Assembly (NCBI GenBank): GCA_037783415.1
Contig: JAZGTN010000064.1
Span: 1,847,001 to 1,911,000 of the forward strand
Length of the DNA: 64,000 nt
Direction of reading: 5' to 3'
DNA from: Leptasterias polaris
Taxonomy: Eukaryota > Echinodermata > Asteroidea > Forcipulatida > Asteriidae
Positions 49,201 through 61,200 of the stretch are shown here, one piece after another (the stretch's first letter is position 1; each line of letters begins with the position of its first letter). A program made the position numbers and the translations under genes. The notes under the pieces are model-generated. The model had not been told where the DNA came from. It worked only from the letters and a program-made list of their open reading frames with translations, and made no database searches.

Positions 49201-52200
49201 GCCCACCCTCCAGCAAGAATGCAATACATTGATAGCTGCTCGGGGCAGTGTTGCATCCTGGTTGTTTGTCGAAACAGGATCAGGACTTCTGGCCTGCAAG
49301 AAGATCTATCATTGTGTATGCGAAGGATATAAACAATTCCAGTCTGAGCAGATGAGAGTCAATGCAACGAGGTAATCAGGTCTTGAAGTGCAAGTACTGG
49401 TTCTTTGTCAAGAGTTCTAGTCACGGTCGGAGAGGGAGTTATAGCATAGAATGAGCATGCTGTGAATGCTCACAAGGTACAGGCCAAATCGGCAATCATC
49501 TTAGATCCTAAAAGTACGAGCCTTTACAATGTCCAATCGGAACACTTTTTAGATAACTAGATATACCAGAACCTTCCATGACAACACCGTATTTACGGTG
49601 AGCTGAACTCGGTATAAAAAAATTGCACCAAGTGGCAGTTTTGATTGGTAACTCCTAATGACTGTGTGGTGCCACGTTTGAAAAGGAGTACAACCAAATT
49701 TATATGAAGAAAAAAGAAAACAATTGACTGACCTGAAACATAACGTTATGAACGCTTTGTATTGTGGCATTTATGCAAATATACAGCGCTTGTAGTGCAC
49801 AAACAAATAAACAAACAAACAAACAACCCAACAACCCAACACCCCAACAAACAAACAAACAAACAAACAAAATGTTGTGTGTGTATTCATGCATAGGTCT
49901 ATTATTCACTTAAAACATGCTTATACCATAGAGAAAGGACCACGGAACGCCTCATCCACCAGCCACCGTACACGCATCAAGAAAAGTGCCTGAGTGTCAA
50001 CAGCGCCTTGCGATCATAGAGCTAGCGATGCTGACAGCACACAACAGTAATGCATTATTCATATTTTTTTCATTACGAAATCCCCGCAAACAGCGCCCCT
50101 GTTGATTCTGCCGCAACTGAGCTGGAAAAAAATATATCGCGGTCGCTGGCGGGATAGTCAAAAACCAGCTGTACTGCGTGTTTGAAAATATTTCTATTTT
50201 ACGTCACAAAACTCACTAGGGCTGGGGCTAGTCACAATTTAGGGGCTTTTCAAATGTACAAATGAGTAGCAATGGGGGGGGGGGGAGGGGTACTATAAGG
50301 AGGTTATCTGGTTTTATCAGCTTAAGGGCAGTTCACAAAGGTTTTAACGCAGGTAGACTGAAACATTATGTCATACATTTGGTAAAGATTGTCTTAAACA
50401 TCAGCAAAATGTTTCTCTCACACATTCTGATTTTTATTTATTTTATTTTTGTATGTGCCCAAAATATTTAAAATCCTTTTTAATGAATGAAATAAGATAA
50501 TAAGGACATTAGAATGAACTATATTTTAATGCATAACTTAATCTTAGTCCTAAATCATTGCAGGTTGAATTTAACCTTGATCATGACATTATTAATTATT
50601 TCATGCTTATAATTATTGTTACAGTTTTTGAAGAAGCTTGTTTTAGAACTAATGGTGCATGGTTCCAGAAATGGGATGACCTCCATGGCAATCCCTGCAC
50701 TTGGAACAGGAAACCTGAGTTATCCACCAGCTGTTACTGCTCGCTGCATGTATGAGGCAGCTTTTGAATTCAGCAGCCAACATCCAAATGGACCACTGAA
50801 AGATGTGCACTTTGTTGTGTATGACAAAGACATGGAAACTATCAAGGTATCAACATCAAATTATTGTGGCCCTGAAGAGACATCAAACATATTTACGTGA
50901 ATATTTGCGCAAATATTCACGGTTTTGCCCCAATTTGCAAATAATATTCGCGTTAATATTAACGTAAATTTGCGATTGAGGCCCAATCCTGAATATTTAC
51001 TTAAGTATTTAATTAAATATTCACAAATTTGTGCCCCAAATCGAAAATATTTACGTAAATATTCATAACTTGTACCCCCAAATCGTGAATATTTACCTGA
51101 ATATTTGCGATTTGTACCCCAAATCGCAAATATTTACATAAATATTCACGATTTGTGCCCAAGTCGCAAACCAAGTCATCCGTGATTATTTAGTTTCTTT
51201 CCAGCTAGCCGCGTATTGGGCCGGAATTTCCATCCACGGATTCTGGGGCCGGCCAGCCACGCAGTCAGGAAAATTAGAATCCATGTAGTTCAAGGCGGTA
51301 ACATTTCTGTCTCCCCTTCTTTATATTTAAACGATAACAACAACAAAAACTGTCTTTATTGGTATAACTTGTTCATTGAGCATACCCAAAGGTAAAATTA
51401 GATTATTTGGCTTACCAATTAGTGAGATATTAAACGCCATAAATAAGACCTCATCTTCCAGATCATAATACACAACTGTTATAAAAAATTGCGCTCACCC
51501 GAAAGTGCATTGTACATGTATACCCCTTCATGTTGTACAAACGATTATTTGTTATTCCATACTATATTAGACCATACCACTGATGGGCACACTTAATTTT
51601 GATGGGGGCGATTTCAGATCACTAATTAACACTTATTTAACCGCTAAAATGTTTGTTTCCTTCACAATGTCTGACATTTTGTCACTTTCACATAGTTGTA
51701 TCAGCAGACAGTTGTTATTTTCTCAAGCTCATATAATTATTTATTACCAACATTCGGATAAGAACAGAATAAAAAGGTGTTTTCTGTCAGTAAATATCTA
51801 GTTATTGTGTATTTAATAAGCTAACCTATTGCTGGTTTTTTATGAAGGGATTTGAAATCGAAGTTCGACGTCTTGATGCTTCATCTCCTGGAGCCACTTG
51901 GGGAGCAACCGGAGGAGCCACTGGAGGAGTTATACAAACTAAAGGGAGAAAATTGAGGAAGGAAAACAAACCAGAAGCAGGTTGGCTTAATCAATTTTCA
52001 GACCCTTTTTATTTCAATTCTTCACTGTATAAAGATAGTTCGGAAAACAAACTCTACTCAAATTTGTTAAAAACCATGTGAATTTGTTTTATTTCTGCAC
52101 TTTGATTTTGCCCGATGCCTATGGTGACAATCCGGGCATTTTAACCGCTCAATCCCCGTGACTCTAATCTGATAGCTGTTCAACTTGCACACACATTTAC

Positions 52201-55200
52201 ATTAAACTGTAGTTGCAACTGACCGGGAGTCGTACTCAGAAATAAGGGAAGATTCTACATCAGGGATTCTACAAACCAACATTGGGTCAGTTTGTCTTCA
52301 AGTCCAGAAGGGAGATCTTGTGCGAGAAACAACTCATGCAATTGTAAACAGTGTCGAAAAGGGCTTAGACTTAAAAGGTAAGAAAAAATACAGACTTGGT
52401 GCAAGTACCGTGTGCAGTGATTATACGTAATAGTACAAGTTGCCATGATGATGACAACGTGCCAGACTCCATTTCGCATTCTAACCTCATTTTGGTTAGG
52501 TCTGCAGTTACATGTTTTTAGAATTAAACCTGCACTGAACTACAAAGTTGCATATATAAAAAATAATTTTTAAACTTCTTAATTGGATCATAGTTTTTAC
52601 ACAATTTGTTTTTTACTATTTGTGTATTTGTCTACACAATTGATTTATTTTATGCTAGTTCCTTTCATGTACATCTGGCTAGTATAATAAATCACACATA
52701 TCAAAGTCCATGTTTAAAAAAACAATTAACATTGTATTTAATGTGAATCTTCGTTATCAGGACCTGTTTCGCAAGCTATCTTGAAGGTTGGCGGAGGAAG
52801 TGTAAGGGAGCAATGTGACAGCCTTTCCAAACAAAGTGAGAGGGTTGGTCAATAAATATGTACTTTTGTTCCTTGAACTATAGTGCGTTTAAGGTGGTAT
52901 TGGATTGTGTAATTTTAACTAAGAGCATAAGACACTGTTCTTTTTATAGCTGTTTCTTATAAACATAATATTTGTAATGACTTTCAGCTGAAACAGAAAA
53001 TCTAAGATAACCTGATGCACTGAATAAACTGAAGAAACAAAATGCCTATAGTGTAATTTGCTGATTTCAATTAGAATTTAAAGGCCCACGGTTTAGACTT
53101 GATAAGGTACCGACCTTTAGGGAGAATCAACAAGACGGTAGAGGTTGGACTTATTACATACTATTGGAGTACTATTACTGAAACCAATTCCTTAAGATCG
53201 AAGTTGGAGACCTTGCGAATCTATGATTGAGATCAAAACCTATAAAGTCTGGGACCTTGAAGATCAACAAAGCGTTACAAGTCGCAGGCTTAGTTTCGAG
53301 TTCTGTGTTAATAGGCAAAGACCTAATTTCAAATGATGTTCTAGAAGATCAACAAACCCTTTGTCCCAGACTTGGATTCACAGTTCTGTGACTGAGACCT
53401 GGACCTGAAGGTTCGAGGCTTAGACCAACATAAGGATTAAATAACTCCAAAAGGTCACCAGACATAGACTCAAAGGTCAATGACCGAGATCAAGAGCTTA
53501 TTCAGGGTCCATTCGAAGACCTTGAGGACTACCCACAAAGACTCTCAGATGTAGAATCAAAGTATTTGACTGATATCAAGACCATAATTATTGTTTTAGG
53601 TCTAATTTAAAGATCTACGGACTTTAGACTCAAATTTATTTCACGGAGAGCTAGACATTTACAAAGGTACATGGTGAAGATACGAGGACCAACCTTCAAA
53701 GGTCCAAGAGAGAAATGTTGGTGTTTTACTGAGACCAAACTCTTATTAAATATCTAAGAAGAAGACATCCATGGAGCTACGATCTCATGAAGGGCTTTGA
53801 CTATAAAAAGACAGGTCCTTAGTTCCATCCAAGGCAAAACTAAACTCTTAAAGGTAATACAATGCCAATTATGACCGAGACCAAGACCGTAAAGTCCAAA
53901 GACGGAGACCATGAAGATTAATCACCTCTTATTTTACTTGAAAAACAATGACAGATCCAAACCACACCATGTATGTCACTGGAGCAGGTCGCCTTCTCTG
54001 CAAGTCAATTGTCCATGTTGTAACTCCAAAAGCACCCGAGCGGATCAAGGCTGTAGTAGCTAAGGTTTTACAACTGGCCGAGAAGAAGGGCATCACATCT
54101 CTTTCTTTCCCAGCTCTGGGGACAGGTAGGCTATTTACTATCAACTGATATGCTTCATTTGGCCGAATAGCCTTTGTTTCTAATTGTTTATTCATATTCT
54201 TTTAACAAGCCAACATGTTGAACATTTAACAATCAAGCCATTAAAGTCAGCTATCACAGTACAAACAAATAAAGTTTATACTCGTGTAGAACATGACCCA
54301 AGTTAAGTAATGCTATTAAAATACAGACCCAAACCTTTGCAAAGGTAAACATTGGTGGGCTAAGCTTGTTCATTTCACTGTATGTTGTAACCCAACTCAG
54401 CAACTATTATACATAACTCGGGAAATGTCCCTTTTCATAAAACTTTCGCATTTTTACTTGATGATGAATAGGAAACCGCTATTGACACTAAGGGCAATAA
54501 AATACATGTACAACAAACAAAATTGAAATAATTGTGACAACAACTATAAGGGTTGTCATCTGTACTAAATAATATACTATGGGAATGCTGGTGCCGAAGG
54601 ATGTATCATTGAGTCTTTCTTTACCTCAGAAAAAATGACAATAAAAACCTAGATTCAAAATAATACAAGGAGGATACATGGTACGTTGACTATAGTCGAT
54701 GTGTTGTTACTTTCTCAGGTAATCTTTGTCAATCAGTGGATTCCTGTGCTGATATTATGTTGAAAGCCATTGGTGAGTTTGCATGTAGAAAGAAGCCTCA
54801 GCACCTGCGCCTGATTCGCCTAGTTATCTTCCAACAGAAAATGCTTCCAGATTTTCAAAAGGCTTTGGAAAAGGAAGTGGGTCATTCCTATAAGCAGAGC
54901 AAAGGGTTTCTGCGGAAAGGATATGGTAAGTAGTTATCGGTTTTCGATGGATCTTGTCATCCCTTCGTTTCTCTTCAAAGGTATGATACAGGGTTGTTAA
55001 AAAAACATATTCTAAAGAAGACGAAACTCATGAGTGATTTGTGATTCCAAATAAAGCTTAATTAAAAAAATTGATGACGGTGTAGATTGTCTTAAGTTCA
55101 ATCTTGAGTCAAAACAATTTCCCAACACAGAAAATTTCCGACCGATTTGTTTTACACAGATTCAATGAGTTAAAAGATTTATTGAAAATAAATAAGAAAG

Positions 55201-58200
55201 CGCTATTTCAACTTCTTTTTACATGTCAATCAAAGAAATTTTTAATCTTGAAGTAAGCAAAAGCTTTGCTGAAAAGTAAAACATTTCATTGAACGTCAAC
55301 CTAACTCATTATTTGCTTTGTTAATCCCGTTAAAAACGTACACAACTAAATGCAATGACCATTCAAACCATGCTTTACAAACGGGGCGGGAGGTGGTGAC
55401 ACAAATATTTTAAATTATGTATACTTGTCAAGTTGATATGACAGAGTGATTAAATCCACAACTTTTCTGTTTATTGCGCGTCCGAAGCAATGCAAGAACT
55501 GCATCCATTAGTGGTTTTTTCCCCAACACCACTCTTAATATTTGCTCACTGTTAACATGTCACTGTTTCCCTGTTTGCCTTCATATTCTACATTCATATT
55601 ATATTAAATATATATTCAGGCAAAATAGATTTGTACAAATTTGCTAACACTAACTCTCACCGTGTTGATAGAACAATGATGAGTCGGGAGAGAAGCAGGT
55701 GAACTAAAATATCACATAATAAATAATATAAATAATATTTAAATACAGAATTTACTCATCAATCAAATCAAAAATGCAAAGAGGAACATTTAAAGAAAAT
55801 AAGCAGCCAATGGTTTCCGGAATGATTTAAGAAAAATATCGATGAAAGGCTTTAATAAATCACGACATAATGAACCCATGGGTGATCATACTTAAATTTA
55901 TGGGGTTTACTGCGGCGTACTGATTCAACAAAACTGTGGGGAAAAAATCATAGCACATTATATTGTAAGGAAACAGATATTGGCTGATCCAAAACAGGAC
56001 TCAACAACTAAGCTAGGGGTACAATAATCACCTTTACATACCAAATATTAACCGAAACCATTGGGTCATACAGAGACTCAAATCTGCTTATTAATCAAAA
56101 ACCAATCAAGAAGGACCTAAATCATCAGAGTGGAAAGGCAATAAATTTACAATAATCAACTAATTTATACAATGGAAACAAGTAATATTAAATCTTATAA
56201 TTGAACAAATATTCTACTTACGAGCTTGGCAGCGAAAAATACCCTGGGTTGACTACAGAAGATAAGGTGAACTGAACCAAACGAAACCAGAAACAGAAAT
56301 TATTTTAAAATGTCCTGCACCCAGGTACGTAGAGGTATGGGCCTGGCGCATCCTACAAAAAAACATTCCTTAGATGCCAGCAGGAGATTAGTCGAGGATT
56401 ACATGAACTCTGACATTATGCAAATATATTAAGGTATAAACGTAAGAGAAACGTATACAAAAATTAACAATATCATCGGTGGGAGATGACACTAACTGTT
56501 TGCATATATAAACGTGTGCCTTACATGCTGTTAACATTTTATCGACAAGAGTGCATCACAAGTGGGTGCCGGTGTCATAGGGAAATCCGTCCCCTATATA
56601 ACCTCCTCATGGGAAATATTAACGTAGGCTGAAGGAGGGCTCTATCAGAAGGAATTTGTACACATTTCCTCGTATGGGGTGAAAGTTTCTCCTGCCACAT
56701 CGGCATGACATGAAGAACTCTCCTTTTTCTGCATTAACACAAAATCATATTTAGTTAAAGTGATAAAACAAATAGTACTTGATCGTGCACAAAATGCCTG
56801 ACCAAACAAACTTTTCTTCCGTGTTTTCTTGAAAATGTTATGACAACAAAATTTGACTAAATTGTACAAGTTGTGTTACTGCAAACTAGCAGATGGTGAT
56901 GAAGTTATTCTCTCACAAATTTATGTTAAATACAATTTCTTTTAATTGAATTTGTCCCCCCAACATGAATACATATTTGTCCTTGCTCTTCTTCAAAAAA
57001 ATTTGAACTTATTGTCGGAAAAAAGTTATATCAATTGAAATGGTTATTCATGACAATGGTTATTTCGTGACACCCCTTCCCACAGAATTTTGCGCTTACT
57101 TTGCCCTGTAAAGTGCGAGTTTCTTATGTGTTGCAAGTGCAGAATTCTGTGCTTACAATGCCCTGACAAGTTTCAGATTGTACATGTTTTGGTGCAGAAT
57201 TCTGTGTTACCCAGCAGTTCCATGACATTGGGCCTTGATTGGAGAAAAATAATAATATTTTTTTAATTGAAAGTCTCCCAAACATCAAACCTTAATTCAA
57301 CCTTGGACCTAGGAAATACTTTGAGCAAACTCAGGCCCGGGGATGTGAGTTCGTTTTGAGTAGATTTACCGCAGATGGGTTACTGATTGTCTCTGGCACT
57401 CTGGGGCAGGGCAGGGTAACGACCGGACTAACAAAAAGACAGACACAAGAACACAGCTCTGTGTGTAAAAAAAAAGGTACTCTTTTATTGCATTGCCTCT
57501 TAGGCAACTCTCTCATGGAAATTTAGGTAATCTTTTAATACCCTTTAAACAATCCTTGTCTTACCTGAGTGCACCTTCTACAATATCTGATCCAGTTTCA
57601 ACTATAGCAAATTTGGCGACCAAATGCACGCGCTAGCACGCCGCTTGTTTCGCAGTGTCTCTATCTGAGCTTCCTTATCAGTTGGACTACTCGACTAATA
57701 ACGAACGGCCCTATGGTCATCTATGGTCAACTCTCTGGGTAGATATTTGCGATCGTCTCACTGTGCCATTCAAGTTCTCTTGAACTCAACTATTAGCCGC
57801 CACTTCGTCACAACTATTCTGAAAGGTACGGTGGCTGATTTCCGCCAACAACAAAACATTTTTTTAAGTACGGCGTTATAACGCCCTACGGTGTTACAAA
57901 CGCCCTAATTATTAAGCCCTAACTTACGGCGTTATAACGCCATTAACGCCGTAATAGGGCGTTATAACGCCGTAAATTAGGGCGTAATAATTAGGGCGTT
58001 ATAACGCCGTATTGAAAAGGTGTTTTGTTGTTGGCGGAAATTAGCCACCGTAGAAATCAGCCACCGTACCAAAGAGACCTGCCACTCACACTGCGATCTC
58101 CTCTGACCTTCATGTACTTCCGGACTACAAGTTCAGGAAACTTCACAAAGAAGGGCAGATTAGATTTGCCGGGCCACCCAATCTCGTCACACTATGCATG

Positions 58201-61200
58201 ACATTAATTTGCTTTGCTGAACAAATTCATCCTTTTGGAACGAGTTGAACAAGGACTTCGTTTCTTTATATTAAGCTTCCATTGTGAAACTGTATAATAT
58301 TAGTATGTAGAATGCATGTCGGGTAACGATGTGATATTTCGTCAACAGAATGTTTAGCTAAGACCGTGAAGAAGATTAGTGCTGCTGCACATGGTACTAC
58401 TGACAGTGTTGAAGATGACAAGAAAAAAGAAGAGCTTCAAGAGACAGTCATTCTACAGCTCTGTGCCTTAGATATGAATTCCCTGAAGAAGGCTTCAGAC
58501 AAACTAGATAGGTTTCAAGATGAAGAATTTCTATCTGAGGTATGTGTAAATATTCTGACTTCCTTGCGTTAGTTACTAGGGTCCAATACCGCATAGCACC
58601 AAAACGTGTATACTTAAATTACTGGTATATGTTAATATGCCTGATTGCCATGGAAAGCAATACCTGTTTACAAGTACAATTATCGGTCCAAGAGAACCAA
58701 ACAAAATGCGTTTTAATGGGTTTAAGCTAATTAAGGTTAATGACTTTTTGGATGTGCAGGTTGTGTGATCTTGTGTATACTATGTTGTGTATTCAAAAGG
58801 AGCAGTGTCATAATTTGGTTTTGTATCTGACACAGGATTTTCCAGATGAGATGGGATTGATTGACAAAATGACAACGGAACACGAAGCTGAGCTCACACA
58901 AATTGGAAGGAAGCGTGATGTTTGTGTATGTTATTTCTCTCTTAAACGCAATTTATAACAAATGTGTTGTGGTCTGTCTTTCCTGAATGTAACACACACA
59001 TTAATTTTTCAAAATGTATACAGCTACATTGAAGATAATGATACTAAGTTTAGCATAGTTGGGGCCCGAAAGTAATATCAACATCAGTGAAATAAAGTAC
59101 GGAAGGTAACTTGCTAAGTAGTTACTCGAAGGTTTACAATGACATGTATGTTTAACATGTATTTCCATGTAAGTATTTATTTCTATTTTGAGTACTATGT
59201 ATGGCTGTAAAAAGGGCTCTTAAACCGGTCGCTTCAGGATTAAAATCTTTTTCACGTGTAGGCCTACTACGCAGGATTAAGTTCAGTCAAATTTTAATTC
59301 AATAAAAAAAAATACCCCCGAAACTTTCGTATTTTGGACGCCACAAGAGGGCGCTGTTCGTGACGTACACAAAGGCAGCGGCTCCCAAATCGAGATCAGC
59401 CATGGTCTGGTGCCCAGGCGCGCAACGGGTACCAGTTTAAGTACACAGCCGAGTCGAGTCGTCCACCGAACATGTCGGATTGGACGCACGCACACACACA
59501 CCATACCGATAGACAATAACGCAACCATTTTTGGGGGTGGAATATAAATCTTCAGAAGTACGTGTTCAGTCAGTGGACAATTGATACATTCTATAAAATT
59601 ACATGTATATATTAGAATATAATATCAGATATGATGTCAACAATAATGCGAAAAATATATGTTTGTATAACATGAACGGGGGACTGGGCTGCGGTGCTTG
59701 GGGGTATTGTGAATTGTGTGCACGGACGGGTACGAACTTTACAAACGGCCAAAATTATTTACCCTGAGTTTTTCCCGCTTCCAAAAAGCACCTCTCCTTT
59801 TCTCCGGTCGTTTCGCAGCCTTTTGCTTAGTGGAAATATTGTTGGAACGGCAACTGGCAACAGCATGGCCTTATACTTCATGCCAAATTGGTTGTGAAGG
59901 CCACGTTCAAAGCAACTTTGCTCAAAGTGGGCACTGCAGAGCATAGGCTGCTCGCTCCGTCCAGACCATTTGGCTCTGATGGTCAGCTTCACATTCGCCG
60001 TCCATATCCGTCTGAATTTTGGGTCCGATGGAAATGTATGGACACTAACTGCATCTTTAGTGGTGTTGCTACACCCAGCAGCAACACACCTTGATGGCAT
60101 TTGTTAAAATCAACGTAAAAAGACCCCAAAAGAGAGAGACAAACTTTTTCGAACTTGTTCCTTCTGTGCAGTGTTTGCATGGCCCCACGCACGGCGTATG
60201 ACAAGTCGTTTTGTTGAGTGCCTTTGTTTACGTCACGGATTTTATGTTAATGAGGAGGTATGGGTGGGGCGCGGCGGCCCCCCTAAATTTCGAAATGATT
60301 TTTTTAATGGTGTAAAATGGCTTGTGAAAAAAAAAAATAATATAATGTTGTAATTGGCATACTTTATTGTTTACAGCATTACAAAATTCTATTTCATAGG
60401 CCCTTTAAGGAGTACACTATTTCTTTACAGCAGACATTTTCAATATTATCAAACACTTTGACCTATCAACCCTAGGTGAATGTGGAGCCTTCCAAAGGGC
60501 GTGCCAAGTTCATTCATGTGGAGGGATGTAAGTTCAACGTCAAGGATGCGTTACTGGACATTTCACAGATGTTCACAAGAATTCAAAAGCAGGAAACTGA
60601 AAAGCAAAAGATAGAACACCTCTCTAAAGAAGTGAGTGAAACAAATTATGAAACTGAAATAAATAATATGTTTAAGCGTTCAGTGTGGGTACAGTCCATG
60701 CGTGCTTGAAGGATTCCATAGCAAAAAGTTGGTTAATCTTACCAGTGGTAATTTGCAATACCAACAATGTATTATAAACAAATTTGGGGATAAAATCCCT
60801 GGAAATCTTTCGAAGTTTACCTTGTTGGAGGGTTCAACAAGTTGAGTAGACAAAACGTTAATTTCCATGAGAAATGTTTGAATTACCAGAAAGTATAGAT
60901 GCATACTTTTTGTTTTCAAGGTGCACAGAAGAATGCATGACGTGCTTTGAATATTCATGATGTGACAATGCCATCGGCGAGTCCCTCTAACAACATGAAC
61001 AAGATCAGGATTACATGTTGTTTCAACAGTGTAAGTTTGCCGAAGGGAGGCTCGTAATCAAACCTTGGTTTTGTTTTGTTTTGTTTAAACTACAGGTCAA
61101 GTGGAAGTACAGCAATCCAACAGGTACGGGTGAATACGATGAAGAGATTATTGCCATCATAGAGGAGGCCTTCCAGAAGAAAAAGCCAAATGTTACACTT

